NCBI GenBank assembly: GCA_032717465.1
Contig: CM064713.1
Location: forward strand, 8,408,339-8,472,338
From: Coenobita brevimanus
Taxonomy: Eukaryota > Arthropoda > Malacostraca > Decapoda > Coenobitidae
DNA: 64,000 bases
Direction: 5' to 3'
Made by a program: the position numbers and the translations under genes. Shown here one piece after another: positions 11,675 through 23,836 of this stretch (positions are counted from its first letter, which is position 1; the number at the start of each line of letters is the position of its first letter). The notes beneath the pieces are model-generated. The model was not told the DNA's origin. It ran no database searches and saw only the letters and a program-made list of their open reading frames with translations.

Positions 11675-12999
11675 ATGTCTCATTCCCCACATCAAGACGA
11701 GCGTGAGGATATACATGATGCCCAGGGGCAAGATGACTCCCAGCTGTCCCCACACCCACGCACGCCCACACCGCTCGTGTCCCACGAGCCCACGCCTCGG
11801 CCACAGCCAAGCTTCGGCTCCCCGCCTACGCTCTTGCCTCCACACCTGACTTTGCCGCCCCCCACAGCTTCAAGTGGTGGTGACTTACGTCTCCTGCTCA
11901 AATTTCTGGAGGAGAGCAGACTTGCTGAGGTGGCTGTCCAATGCAGAGAAGAGGAACAATGCACCAAAGAAGCAGAATTACGTCGTCAAGAAGAAGAAAT
12001 TCGCCGTCAGGAGGACAACATGCGACGTGAAGAGGAGGCCCAGCGCTTTACAGCCCTGTTGCAGCTGCTCACGCCAATGGCCAGCTGCCTGCTGCATCAG
12101 CTGCACCAACTCAGCCTCCCCCACAGTCCCAGAGGCCGCCCTCCACGAGTTCCACGGACGCCCCACCACCCCCACCACAGAAAGCCATCACCCAGACCCC
12201 ATCGCCCTTACGTCCTGACACCACATACCAGGTGTTTCGGAAATGGCGTCGACGCTAGGATGACTACAGTGTGATGGCTGACCTAGGGATGTTACCTGCC
12301 CCGAAACAGATGATCCAGCTTCGCATGTGCCTCAGTCTGAAAACTCAACAGATACTGGAACACACGCTCAACATACCCCCAGACACGCAGTCAAGTGTCA
12401 ATGAGGTACTTGATGTCCTCCAGGAACATATCAAGAACATGAGGAATGAAGCTCTCCGGCACAGGGACCTGATTTCATGCAAGCAAAGGGAGGGTGAAAG
12501 CTTCAGTGATTTCTACGTCAGATTGAAGCACGTTGCAGAGGAACTAGACATCTGTCCTGGCCATTTTGCTGCGTGTGAAGAGACTCAGCTGAAAATGATC
12601 ATCATCATGGGAGTCAGGGATGAGGAGCTTACACAAAAACTCATCTCCCTGGACACTTCAACCTCTCTGGCCGCCATGGTGAACGAGTGTCGCTCCTATG
12701 AGGTTGCAAGGACAGCTACCCCTGCAATACGCGCCCCTCCTTCCACGTTGTGTGCCGTCTCTACCTACCGCAAGGCCAAGGGACATGGTGGTAAGAGTAC
12801 CTCCAACCTAGCCCCTGACAAGGAGTCATGCCTCTCTTGCACCAAGAAACACGCTTCTGCAGGCAAGTGTCCAGCCTCTGACAGTGTCTGTGATAACTGT
12901 GGCCGCAAGGGACACTGGCGCAAGACTCCAAAGTGCCCTGCCACTAGGGCCAAGTGCAAAAACTGTGATAAAGTGGGCCACTACGACAAGTGTTGTTGA
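11675..12999 (+). pseudogene. Gypsy-1 gag (nucleocapsid-bearing), frameshifted
   Basis: ATG at 11675 opens a Pro/His/Ser-rich N-terminus followed by a charged Glu/Arg-rich coiled-coil-like stretch (about 11905-12040). The frame shifts by one base near 12085-12150. The new frame has a TAG at 12256-12258 and then runs open through a capsid-like region to two CCHC zinc knuckles: CDNCGRKGHW with its last Cys five residues on, and CKNCDKVGHYDKCC. It stops at 12997-12999 (TGA). The knuckles identify a Gypsy-type Gag that packages element RNA. A short 5' leader of about 490 bp separates the PBS from the start. Confidence 0.85.
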
Positions 13000-13020
13000 C
13001 AACAGACAGGCGCCAAGTGA

Positions 13021-16000
13021 GGCGGCTCGTCCAACGGCACGCCCCCTTCCAGCAAGTCTTCCAGCTGTCACAAGGTTGGGACCCCCTCCACTACGACCTC
13101 TTCGCCATCTCCTACATCCATTGCCCTCACCTACAGGGGCAAAACGTCCAAGATCGTGATGCTGCTCGACACAGGAGCTGATGTGTCAGTGATGGGACCC
13201 CAGCACTTGGACGCTCTTCACATCGCCAGGAGCGAGCTTCAACCTCCTGCCACGTCGGCGACCTTCACAGCAGATGGGTCAAAGATGACACCAGCTTTGG
13301 GATCTTTTGAGGCCACCCTGTCCTTTGCCTAGTGGTTCTGTTTCGCCCGGATCCAGGTCCACGATGGTGTCCAGATGCCACTCCTCTCGTACGAACTCTG
13401 CAAGGAGTTGGCCATTATCCCCCCAGACTTCCCGAAGCCCATCCTGCAGGTCACCCATGTGAACCAATGTACGGAGCTACCCCTGACCAACACCACGTCC
13501 CCTGCTGAGGCCCGGGAATACTTCCTACGGACCTTGAAGGACGTGCTCGTGTCTAAAGCAGACCTCAAGACAGCTCCACTGAGACTGATGACAGACTCTC
13601 CCATGAGGATCCATCTCAAAGAGAACGCGGTACCGTTCACCCTCCACACCCCACGCCAGATTCCCTATGCCTTCAGAGATGCCGTCAAGGATGAACTAGA
13701 CTCCATGATCAAGCAGGGAATCAAGCCTTGTGGAGACGAGCCGTCAGAATGGTGCCACCCTCTTGTTGTCGTCCCAAAGCCCCAGGGAGTTCGCATCACG
13801 GTGGATCTTACCCACCTGAACACCCAAGTCTCCCACCCAGCCCACCCTTCGCCCACGCCCATGGCTGCTGTCCATGCGGTGGACTCCACCGCCAAGTTCT
13901 TCACCACCACAGACGCTCTATATGGCTATTGGCAGATGAAGCTTGCGGAGGAGGACCGTCATTTGACCACTTTCATCACGCCCTACGGCCATTTCCACCA
14001 CTGCTGGGGACCCATGGGTTTCACAGACACTGGCGACGCCTACTGTTACCGCGGCAAGCTGGCTCTCCAAGGCATGACGAAATGCGTCAAGGTGGTGGAT
14101 GATATCCTCCTATATAATGACGACCGACTCTCACACTACAAGAGAATCCACGAGCTACTCACCTGCTTTCACAGTCATGGCATCACACTCAACAGGGACA
14201 AATTCACAGTGGGAGAGTCTAGGATGAATCTCTGTGGATTCACGTTGTCGGACGAGGGAAATGGTGCTGACACAGGACGAGTTGCTGCTCTACGGGACTT
14301 CCCCACACCATCCAATTTGACTGACCTAAGATCCTTCATGGGGTTAGTCAACCAGCTGGCGGAATTCACCCCAGACGTCGCCCGGACTGCTCAGCCCCTC
14401 TGTCCACTCAAAAACCCCAAGCGCTCTTTTGTCTGGACTCCTGACCACGATCAGGCCTTCAAGCAAGTGAAGCAGGCCCTGTCAAGCCCGCCTGTCCTCG
14501 CATCTTTTGACCCAGCCCTGCCGACCTTCCTCCAGACCGACGCATCTCGACTCTACGGTGTTGGCTACGCCCTCTTACAAGACCACGGCTCTGGACACCT
14601 CTGTGTGGTACAGTGTGGTTCTCACTTTCTTGCTGATGCAGAGACGAGATACGCCACGATTGAGCTGGAGATGCTTGCAGTGTCCTGGGCCCTCTCAAAG
14701 TGCCATCTCTACCTCACGGGACTGCCAACCTTCACCCTGCACACCGACCATCATCCACTGGTGCCCATCCTCAACACCTACACGCTAGATATGATCGACA
14801 ACCTGAGGCTGCAGAGGTTGAAGGAGCGCATGTCACAGTTCCAATTCACTGCAGTGTGGTGTGCTGGCAGCTCTCTGCATATCCCAGATGCACTCTCCCG
14901 AGCACCAGTCAGCTACCCCACACCTGATGACACGGCCAACTGTGCTGAGACAACAGCACACGTCAGGTCCATCATCAACATTGTGGCAGCCTCCCAGGAT
15001 GAAGACGCCTTGCTGATCAATGCCGACCGGACCTTGCAGGACATGTCGACTGCAGCACAGGCCGACTCCTCCTATGTCTGCCTACGTGACTGCATCATAG
15101 CCGGGTTCCCCAAGAACCAATACGACCTGCACTCCTCCTTGCTACCGTACTGGAAGCTGCGAGACGCCCCCTCCACTGACGGCCACCTCGTGCTATACGG
15201 AGCACAGATACTGGTTCCTGCAGCCCTACGTCACCAGACACTTGCCAGACTCCATGACAGCCAAAGAGGTGTCGAGGCGACCAAACGCAGGGCACGACAG
15301 ACAGTCTTCTGGCCGGGTATGGACTCGGACATCGCCAACACCGTCGCCGTCTGCGAGTCCTGTCAAGTCCTACATCCCTCCCAGCAGCAGAAACCCCTTC
15401 AGAATGACGACCACCCCTCAAGGCCCTTTGAATCAGTGTCAGCGGACTTCTTCCAAGTAGTAGGGAAGTCCTTCATCGTCATTGCTGACCGCCTCTCCGG
15501 CTGGCCGGTAGTTGTCCCTTGAAAGGGTGTTACTACCGCCTCCTCCTCTATTAGATACTTCTGCAGCCACTTCAGGGAGGTGGGTGTTCCCCTACGCCTA
15601 CACACCGATGGAGGACCCCCATTCACCAGCAAGGAATTTGCCAACTTCATGGAGCGTTGGAGTGTGCACCACATCACTTTGTCACCGCACTACCTGCAGT
15701 CCAACAGGCATGCTGAAGCCGCCGTCAAGGCTGTCAAGCACCTGATACTTAAAACGGCCCCCTCCGGCAATACTGACTGCGAGGCCTTTGATCGTGACCT
15801 CCTAGAGCTGCGGAACACCCCCAACCACACTGGTTGCTCTCCTGCCCAAATCCTGTACGGTTGTCCTCTCCGTTCGTGTGTGCCCGCCCATCCCCAGTCG
15901 TTCACAGACGGATGGCAAAATATAGCTGAGAACTGTGACCACCGAGCCGCTGCCAGAGCTGCTCAGGTACAGCGCCACTACAATGCCCATGCCCACCCCC

Positions 16001-16284
16001 TTCCCAGGCTGACCGTTGGACAGCACGTCCGCCTGCAGGACCCAACATCCCGCCGCTGGGACAAGGTCGGGATCGTCATGGGTGGCGCAAGGTCGAGAGC
16101 CTATGAGGTGCGTCTCCCAAGTGGTAGAGTGCCACGCAGGAACTGTCGCTTCCTGTTCGCGGTGCCTGACACTGGTCAAGACTCTACCCCTCATCTCCCT
16201 GTGGTCCCTAGCCAAGACACGGACAAGTCGTCAACTCCCTCCAAAACCCCTCGTCGGTCCCCAAGGTTAAATATGCCTACATGA
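13021..16284 (+). pseudogene. Gypsy-1 pol: protease, RT, RNase H, integrase
   Basis: Pol lies in the same frame as the end of gag, beyond TGA stops at 12997 and 13018, and is further broken by TAG at 13330-13332 and TGA at 15520-15522. The aspartic protease has LDTGAD near 13165-13182. The RT has TTTDALYGYWQM and the VVDD active site at 14092-14103 (one residue off the usual Y/F-V-D-D). RNase H has QTDAS, IELEML and HTDHHPL. The integrase zinc-binding module keeps the CxxC, but its second His appears lost (HDSQRG). The catalytic core keeps Asp (SADFF), Asp (HTDGG) and Glu (RHAEAA). No chromodomain is visible at the C-terminus. Confidence 0.9.
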
Positions 16285-16455
16285 GTGTACACAGCCCAAA
16301 AGAGTGACTCAATGTACTTTGCTTATACACATATTAGGCAGCCTTGTGAGTACTTCAGTACCTGTGATTTGCTTACCTCTGTACTATGGGACATGTCACA
16401 CTGGATAGTTCAAGTGTATGTAACTTGCTTAGCCGTTCAAGGGTCTTTGAACGCA

Positions 16456-16469
16456 AAGGGGAGGGGAGG
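16456..16469 (+). other. Gypsy-1 polypurine tract
   Basis: A purine run, AAAGGGGAGGGGAGG-like, ends directly against the 3' LTR. It is the expected primer for second-strand synthesis. Confidence 0.75.
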
Positions 16470-16869
16470 TGTGGAATAAGTATGGGATATAACATAACAT
16501 ATCATTAGTAATTTTGCCAGCTTGTCTGATATACTTAAATGTGGGTATAAACAACTATAGACTTGTGCTAGGCCTATACTATGATCTATGTACAATTACT
16601 GTAATGTATCCTAAATAATTCCATCAGTACTTTCTGTGTAAACTTTCTCTGTATGCATTGTATGCATGCGCCGGAGTTCCCGCCTGCGCACTCCCACGCA
16701 TGCTCAGTATGTTTTCTCCTGCGCGCTCGGCAGGCCAGCTACACGTTTGCCAGAGCTCCACTTTGTACTGTTTGCTGTTTGGAGAATAAGAGCCTAGAGC
16801 ACTGAGAAGTGTGTTCCTCCATCCTGCAACATCTCTAGTATTCCTTGGTCTGCAAACCCAAGCCCCACA
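16470..16869 (+). repeat. Gypsy-1 3' LTR
   Basis: 400 bp, same termini and length as the 5' LTR. It is followed by the TTCAC target duplication at 16870-16874. Confidence 0.93.
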
Positions 16870-16904
16870 TTCACTTCGTCCACCTTCACTCCAACACAGA
16901 AGAA

Positions 16905-17052
16905 GTAGAAGTTGAAGCAGAAGAAGAAAAGAAAGCAAAGAAAATGAGTGGAAAAAGAATGAAAAAGAAAACTATTAAAAAAGAAAACAAGAAGATGAAG
17001 AAGAAGAAGAAGGACGACGACGACGAGAAGGAGGAGGAGGAGGAGGAGCAAC
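16905..17052. repeat. Purine-rich (GAA/GAG/GAC)n tract
   Basis: Imperfect AAG/GAA/GAC/GAG triplets make a Lys/Glu-rich open frame on the plus strand and a Leu/Phe-rich one on the minus strand. Both are low-complexity artefacts. Confidence 0.8.
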
Positions 17053-17148
17053 GTTAATATCAACCACGTCAAACATCATATTGGTGACTACAGTTAGAGG
17101 GGCCACTCAACCGCGCAAACACCCCCCCCCCAGGGGCCAAGAATAGCC

Positions 17149-17578
17149 ATGGAAGTTCAAGGAAATGAGACAAACATCATCTACGACTGGGATGACGTCA
17201 AATGTTTGTAGGCCTGTGCTAAACTTCGATAAATATATCGCCAAGAACTCCAATTACTCCGGGAGCAAGAGGACATCAATCACCAGGAATGCATGCTCGA
17301 GGAGGAAGGAGAAGTGGATGCAGTCAAACACAGCGCCTCTAACCCCACATACAGAAACGACAACACCATTAGGAAGTGATGGACCTGCCACCACCACCAA
17401 CAGCCAACCATCACCATCTTCGTCTCCCAGAGAGATCCATCATCGATGACGTCACTACCGCCTGATCCGGGATGGCTTGAAAGTGAATACGGCTTAGAGA
17501 AGATCCAGGAATCCACACAGATACTACATAACAATGGGAAAAACCCCATCATGTCTACCTACAACTATTGTTATTAAG
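17149..17578 (+). pseudogene. Decayed ORF, possibly a retroelement gag start
   Basis: One frame stays open for about 140 codons, from an ATG at 17149 to a TAA near 17576, apart from three internal stops. It begins with acidic residues (YDWDDVK) and has a Glu/Leu-rich helix-like stretch with ELQLLREQEDINHQE. Leucine/glutamate helices of this kind occur near the start of some retroelement Gag proteins, but I recognise no family. Upstream, TTGGTGACTACAG near 17082 and a C10 run near 17123 could belong to a leader. Identity is weak. Confidence 0.25.
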
Positions 17579-17628
17579 TAATTAATTTACTAATTATTAT
17601 TATTATTATTTTTATCCATCCATCTATC

Positions 17629-18104
17629 ATCCAATCCTACGTTGCCCCATGAGGAGCGTAGGAGCCCGGGGCTAGGCAGTTGGTCCTGACATTTAAGATG
17701 AGAGTGACCAACCTCACTCATCCCTAAGTGGCATTACGTGAGCAATAAACCCCAACCATCCCTTGGATATAAACCTTCACCAGCTCAATCCGACTGGAGC
17801 ACAATAATTACCCACTAAACCACCAGGCGCCAAAATTTGGTTATATGGTTAACACCCAGTGTAGTAGTTTCCTGGTGTACAGGAAACCATATGGCTTGTT
17901 ACTCAGTGCAGAGTCACCCATAGACAGAAAGAAGAGGAAAGAATGAAGGAATGAAAGACATAAGTGGGAGTGAAAAGTCACCCGTAGGCGGAAGGACGAG
18001 GAAAGAATGAAGGAAAAAAAGATAGAAGATGGAAGGAAAGAAGGATGGAGGAGAGGACAGGGCAGACACCTGAGAGCAGCACTACATTGAGTGAGTGGAT
18101 ATTA
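17629..18104 (+). repeat. Dispersed repeat family R, copy 1
   Basis: A non-coding sequence starting CCTACGTTGCCCCATGAG and ending in AAGGA/GAAAG-rich DNA and GTGAGTGGAT. It matches a second copy at 46782-47430 over almost its full length, with many substitutions. Two similar blocks (AGTCACCC.TAGGCGGAAGG) repeat inside it near 17920 and 17978. Both copies sit directly 3' of a microsatellite. No promoter boxes or termini are recognised, so class is unknown. Confidence 0.6.
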
Positions 18105-18194
18105 TTATTATTATTACTAAGACGATGATGATGATAATTGGTGGTGATGATGACGATAGTCATCATCATAACTGATGATAATGATGATGATGGA
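18105..18194. repeat. (ATT)n / (GAT)n imperfect microsatellite
   Basis: ATT units followed by GAT/ATC units in both orientations. The segment 18195-18332 is unremarkable. Confidence 0.8.
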
Positions 18195-18332
18195 CTCTTT
18201 ATGTCTGTAACCCAAACAAACATACATCTTCCATGTAGAGTCACAAAAGACGTTTAAATATGAATTGAATATGAACATAAATGATCCCTGAGTGCCTGAA
18301 GTAGCTTAATTACTCTAATACAATGGTGGCCT

Positions 18333-19097
18333 TTAACCCGCCCAGTCCCGGCCACTTTTTGACCACTGGTACCCCCCAATCCCGGGCAATTTTTGACCTT
18401 TTTTTTTTTTGCTAAAACTTTCGCTTTTGGTGAGAAACATCGAAAATTCATAGAGAAATCGCTCACCTGAGGTTTAAAATACTCATTACAGGTAGGAGAG
18501 CCTCCTTACCTTACTGGGTTTTCTATCAGGCTGGCGCCAAAGAAAACGAGTTCTATGGGAGGATAACTATTTCACACCACTCATAAACGGTATTTATTTA
18601 TCTACTGTTACGAATTTATATGTAGTACAAAAGTATATTGGTTTTCAAGCAGTAATATAGGCATTATAAGCATTGTTTCACTTGCTAATACCTGACCTTT
18701 TTTTGCCACATTACCTGATCATCATTTCTAACTGTTTCTTCCTCTAAAGCTATGTAGTTTGTCCTCCACATTGTCATTGATTGGGGAATCACTCTGGCCC
18801 TGAATTTCGTACCGTGGCATGACATGGCTATACTGGCCAGGTCACTGATAACAGGTGAATTGCTGAGAAAAGGGCATGCAGGGGGGGGGAGGAGGTCATG
18901 CTGGGTAAGGCATTGTCTCTGCCTGGCATCTTGTTGAGGCAGGTGTCCCGTGTATACGTACCAAAAATGACTCGCGAAAATTGAAAATTGTGGAAATTAT
19001 GAACCTTGCAATTGCAGGACGTTGAAGTACGTCCTCGGGATTAGCTGTGACAAAACGTGAGGACGTGGAAGTACGTCCTCGGGACGGCACGGGTTAA
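18333..19097 (-). mobile_element. TTAA MITE family 1, copy C
   Basis: 765 bp, flanked by TTAA at 18333-18336 and 19094-19097. The left end is TTAACCCGCCCAGTCCCGG and the right end is its imperfect inverse. Two clear direct repeats sit just inside the right end: GAAGTACGTCCTCGGGA near 19024-19040 and again near 19067-19083, candidate transposase-binding sites. It is more diverged from copies A and B than they are from each other. The following DNA, 19098-19540, holds nothing recognisable except a 14-A run near 19452. Confidence 0.78.
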
Positions 19098-19544
19098 TTC
19101 TGCTTAGCAAAAATCTGCAGTCTGTCTTAAATAAAATCTCCTCTCTGCTAAGTAAAATAATCTGACCCGAAGAATAATATACCAGAACTCGTCATCAAGT
19201 ACAAGTACACTTGCAGTAAAAAGTTTTACTTAGGTGTACAAGATATTCAGGAGCTATACTTGCTGCCAGGCAACATGTCTCTTGAGTTCCGCCGCCTCAC
19301 CAACCACCCGGAGAATTGGAGGCCGTAGACTTGAGGCCACGACTTCAGGAAGTGAGTGGGGTTTAAAACTGACTGATTATTAAATAAACTAAAAAGCTAG
19401 CGGTGCAACTGCCAGGATCATATTCCCCTGCACAACCAGGTAAAAGACGCAAAAAAAAAAAAAAATCATACTCAAAACAAAGTTAAAATTCTATTGAAGT
19501 AATAAACTGCTTATAATGACAATCGAAAAGTTTTTAAAAAAATC

Positions 19545-20955
19545 GATTACCTATAAGAGCGGCAAGAAGCAGGCCTTCTGAAGAAAACTATAAACATCAT
19601 TAAAATCGCCGGAGACTCCTCCAGGCATCGAGGACAGACAGTAGGTACCATCTGCCCCCTTATGCTTGTGGAGGAATCTCCGACTTAGGTCCCCCAGACT
19701 TGGACACTCAACCAGCAAGTGACGTACAGTTAGGGGAACAAGGCAATCATCACAATACGGTTGAGTCCCATCACTCACCAGGAACCCATGCCGTGAGTGC
19801 CCTGTCTGAAGCCGGGCGAGAGCCACCTCCAATCGCCGAGGCATTGAGGGAAGAACCCTTGGCACAACCACTCTCTGAAAAATTTCTTTTAACTTATTAT
19901 GAGTAACACCATCACAGTGTCTCAGCCAAGAAGTACGAATCGCATACTTCAGAAAGATGTCATATCGGAAGCGGAAAGTGGGTAGTTGGTTGGCGGCTGT
20001 TGAGAATATGCAGCTTTAGCTAATGTATCCGCCCACTCATTGCCCTGCACACCAACATGCACGGGGATCCAACAGCAGTCCACACGATGGCTACGAAGGC
20101 CTAGGAGAAAAAGCCACTCTAAATTTGATGAAATCAATGGATAGGATGAATTAAAAGACTCCAGTGCAGACAGAGCACTACAGTAGTCACTAAAAATCAC
20201 AAAGCAGATTGGAGATTAAAAATTATTTGGAGAACATATAAAATCAGTCAGTTCTGCTGTATATAATGAAGCAATATGAGGAAGACTACTGCCCCGGCTG
20301 AAGGAAGGGAAGACGACACCAAACTACCTCAAGTATCAGTCTTAGATCAGGTGGTTAAGACAGGGACAGAGCCCTTATAAGCTGAGGTAAGTTTTAAAAA
20401 GAGAGAGAGGGACACCTCAAACGGAAGTGAGCTCTTTTAACCAAAAACAGACATACAGTCTTGGAACTACCAGTCTTGGAACAAAGAAGCCTAACATAAC
20501 TGACAGGGCCATGTACCCAAAGGGCTTGGGAAAACTAGGACGAGTCATAAACAGAAGATCGGAGATCCTGGGAGATCATGGCACAAGCAACTGAGTCCAG
20601 AAGGCGGTGAAGACAATACCAACATCTCGTCTTCAACGATTTGTGATGTAAATCCAAGAGGAGGGCATCAGCATCCTCCAACAAACTTGAAAGCAGGGGG
20701 AATTCAGGTCACCCCCGATTTCAAGCATACACCAGCATGAAGCACAGGATCTAACATCCGGAGATAGGGATTTGTTGCAGAGGAGTAGATCTCGCACCCA
20801 TATTCATGTTTAGGAAAAATAAGGAACCTATGGAAGAGGAGGAGGGTCTGATGGCCAGCACCCCAAGAGGTATGAGCCAAAACCCTCAGAAGATTCAAAG
20901 CTTTAAAGACATAAACTTTCCTGAAGTAAATTGATGTTGAGAATATCATCAAAAC
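19545..20955 (-). pseudogene. Jockey-like LINE fragment: RT C-term and RNase H
   Basis: Three minus-strand blocks occur in protein order. At 20704-20952 is the segment after the RT core, with LRVLAHTSWGAG and HEYGCEIYSSAT. At 19949-20200 is the RNase H C-terminal half, with FSDYCSAL and CCWIPVHVGVQGNEWAD. At 19551-19871 is the C-terminal region, with LARLQTGHSRHGFL and YCDDCLVPLTVRHLLVECP. This order and these motifs are typical of arthropod proteins annotated as RNA-directed DNA polymerase from mobile element jockey. The RT core is absent, and the RNase H N-terminal half (about 20200-20700) is too decayed to read. Confidence 0.8.
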
Positions 20956-21740
20956 TGGAGTTAGGTCTGGATGGGTGCATTTTGGTTTGCTAACATGTAC
21001 CTTTTACTTAGCTTTGGTGATGTCATGCTTTTTTTGTTGCATAATACAGTGCTTTTGGTTTTCAAGATTATCCACAAGTTTAAAACATATGCACTCCTTA
21101 ACCCAGTCATTTTTCCCATTTAATATTGGCTGTGTTATTTTGTTTTCATTGGTGTTAAATTACCTTGAGCTTACCGCTCTTACGTACCTTGAAGTACGCT
21201 TCTAATGAACTACACCATTCTTTCCAGGGCACACAAGAAAACCCGAAGTGTTGTGGAGAGAGGAACTTGACAACTGAAGTGTCGATTCCATGTTCTCCAC
21301 AGTGAAATACGACTAAGCCTTCCTCCAAAAATATGCAAGGTCATTGTGGTTTGTGCTGTTCCACAACATCTGCTAAGAAAGAAATATCAATTAACCAGGG
21401 CAGCTACCAGAACAGGTACCAGGACAGTTCCCTACAGAAGACAATGGTGGTTGAGAAGAAGAGCAGGATGTCAATGAATCACCATATCATGTTCCTGCTG
21501 CTGTACGACACTGTGAGGGTCTTCTCTACAGGGACCAGTTTGTCAACCTTCACTTCAAGTAAGTGTAACATTAAAACTAAATCCATCCCAGCATTATTTC
21601 CCTTCACATTCTGACATAACAGTCATACAATCGTTATGAATAACAAAATGTTTTGAGATATTCGTGTGTATTTTGTATGGCCATTTTCCATATAATTTCA
21701 TAATACCTATAGTAAGTTCTATCTATCTGTCTATCTATTA
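20956..21740. other. No gene recognised; short (TCTA)n tract at the end
   Basis: Unique AT-rich DNA with only featureless open frames. A TCTATCTG/TCTA tract at about 21718-21739 directly precedes the minus-strand LINE, so it is probably that element's 3' microsatellite tail. Confidence 0.5.
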
Positions 21741-23533
21741 CCAGATGCCTTAATCCCATATGGGGTGGCCACAAACAAATTGTCTCACGTCGCCACGTCC
21801 ACCGCCATTTCACTGCCCTACTCCCAATTCACAATTCCCCCCCTCATATACCTCTCCACTCCATCCCTCCATCTCATCCTTGGCCTTCCCCTCCCTCTTT
21901 CCCCCTCCACCTCACTCACATTCACTTTCATCGTCAGTCTCTCACTCTGCATCCTCTCCACATGGCCAAACCACCTCAGTGTTTCTCCTAGCACTTCCTA
22001 TCACACCCACATCCACACCACAACGCTCCTTCACATCCTCATTTGTTAGTCTGTTTCTCCAAGTGACTCCACAGGCTCCTCTTAAATGACTCACTTCCAC
22101 TGCTCTCACTCTTGTGTCCCTCCAACAACGTCCAAGCTTCACTTCCATACGTTAGAGTTGGTATCATAGTACTGTCATGTAATAACTTTTTCACTTCCAT
22201 GCTCACTTCCCTGTTTCTTCACTCTGCCTTCAAGGAACAAGCAACCTTCTTTCCTTGTTGTACCTTTTCAAGCACTTCATCCTTCCAACTTCCATCCTTA
22301 CGCATCACACTACCCAAATACTTAAACGTACTCACATTTACCATTTCCTCATCATCCAGCCTCACTGTACATTCACTCACTTCACCTCTCTCGAAGACCA
22401 TAACTTTTCCCTTCATTCATCTTTAGATTCCGTTTCTTACACACTCTCCCAGATTCATCCACCAAGCCTGGCACTCCCCTTCGTCTTTACTTAACAACAC
22501 AGTATCATCTGCAAACAACAGTACAGGGAGTTTCTAAACACTATCCTCTCTCATTAGGGCCACTCCAACATCCACTGCACTACCTTGTACCTCTTTTATA
22601 ACGCCATCCATATACAGATTGAACAACCATGGGGACATGACACATCCCTGTTTCAACCCAACCTTCAAACAGAAAAATTCACTCCGTTCACCATCCACAC
22701 CCACTGCAGCCTTTGCACCCCCATACATACTACTTACAGCATTCAACGACTTCCCATCTACTCCATATATTCTTAATACTTTCCACAATCCTTGTCTATC
22801 CACCCTGTCATATGGTTTCTCCAAATCCATGAAGTCCGGATGCAATTTCTTTCCCTTCTCTAGAAACTTTTCCACTAAAGGTCTAAGAATGAATATCTTA
22901 TCTACACAACCTCTTTCCTTCCTAAAGCCTCCCTGTTCTTCTCCAGCAAATTTTTCTGTTATTTCCCTAACTCTGTCAATAAGTATCCTACCATATACTT
23001 TTCCTATTACACTAAGAAGACAAATGCCTCTATGATTACCACACACTTGTTTTTCCCGTTTCCCTTTGTACAAGGGAATAATTATAGCTGACTTCCAATC
23101 CTCCGGGACTTTACCTTCCCCCCAGGCCAATCTGCACATCTTCCACATCCATTCTACTACTATCTCTCCCCCATGCATCAGCATTTGACCACACACTCCA
23201 TCAATTCCTGGGGCTTTCCCCATTTTGACTTTCGTCATTGCTTCCACAACTTCCATCCTATTGATTTCTTCCTGTCTTCTCATCTCCCTCCTTCTCCCAG
23301 CCATTCCCCAGCCACTTATACTCGAATTACTTCCATTCTCTATGTTCAACAATTCCTTAAAGTGTTCTCTCCATCTGCTCACTTTTTCTCCCTTCTCAAC
23401 TAGTACTATACCATTTTTATCCTTCACTCCCCTACTAACTTCTTTGCCACCCTGTCTGACTCTCTTTACCTCTTTCCAGAACATTTTCTTACATTCCCTC
23501 CACTTGACACTCAAATTCCTTCTAAATTCTAAC
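21741..23533 (-). mobile_element. 5'-truncated LINE-2 with reverse transcriptase
   Basis: Runs leftward from about 23533 to a 3' end at 21741. Its last bases read GTGGCCACCCC, ATATGGGATTAAGG, then CATCTGGTA and a TATC tail. The same 3'-terminal motif ends the 5S-derived SINE at 24975-25212 and the LINE tail at 34975-35368. Only the RT onward is present. The insertion lies just 3' of the MYB/SANT-like gene's stop codon. Confidence 0.75.
22140..23514 (-). pseudogene. LINE-2 reverse transcriptase
   Basis: The main frame, 23514-22537, has GKAPGIDG, PEDWKSAIIIPLYKG, GNHRGICLLSVIGKVYGR, EEQGGFRKERGCVDKI and LKQGCVMSPWLFNLYMDG. The palm motif reads MDLEKPYDRVD, with Pro where the family has Ala. 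After a TAG at 22536-22534 the same frame reaches the catalytic FADD (22515-22504). Two frameshifts follow around 22440-22410, then FKYLGSVMRKDGSW and IPTLTYGSEAW (near 22160). The catalytic Asp pair survives but the protein is broken. Confidence 0.82.
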
Positions 23534-23836
23534 TACCAGAAATATGATGTTACAGTTTGTGACTCTAAGATTTCTCGGATTTGGTTGTGTTGGTACTATA
23601 GTGTTTTACTATTTCCCTTTGCCTTGTGATACAAAGTACAAAAATGGTACTCTTATTCCAGCAATGATGAGTGACGAGAGGCAGTTACACCCTTCGTACA
23701 GTGTACTAATAAGTAAAAATGAGACTTGCTTTTATCCCTTTCTGTGGACTGCCCCCCAAATCCATTAATATCCATGATGGGAACCCTTTCTCCTAAAGCA
23801 GTGTTCGTCAGGATCAGAAAGATCATAAAAATAGTT

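Larger units (their letters stand above)
10773..16869 (+). mobile_element. Gypsy-1: complete LTR retrotransposon
   Basis: A 6,097-bp element with two 400-bp LTRs, TGTGG...CCACA termini, a primer-binding site, gag, pol and a polypurine tract. It is flanked by the perfect 5-bp target duplication TTCAC (10768-10772 and 16870-16874). Pol order is protease-RT-RNase H-integrase, normal for Gypsy. By eye the two LTRs differ at about ten positions (roughly 2.5%), indicating moderate age. Several stops and one frameshift make it non-autonomous now. Confidence 0.92.

Noticed and set aside
23544..23768. 74-codon plus-strand ORF
   Set aside because: It lies downstream of the inferred stop and polyadenylation signal of the minus-strand MYB/SANT-like gene, has no signature, and is probably 3' flank.
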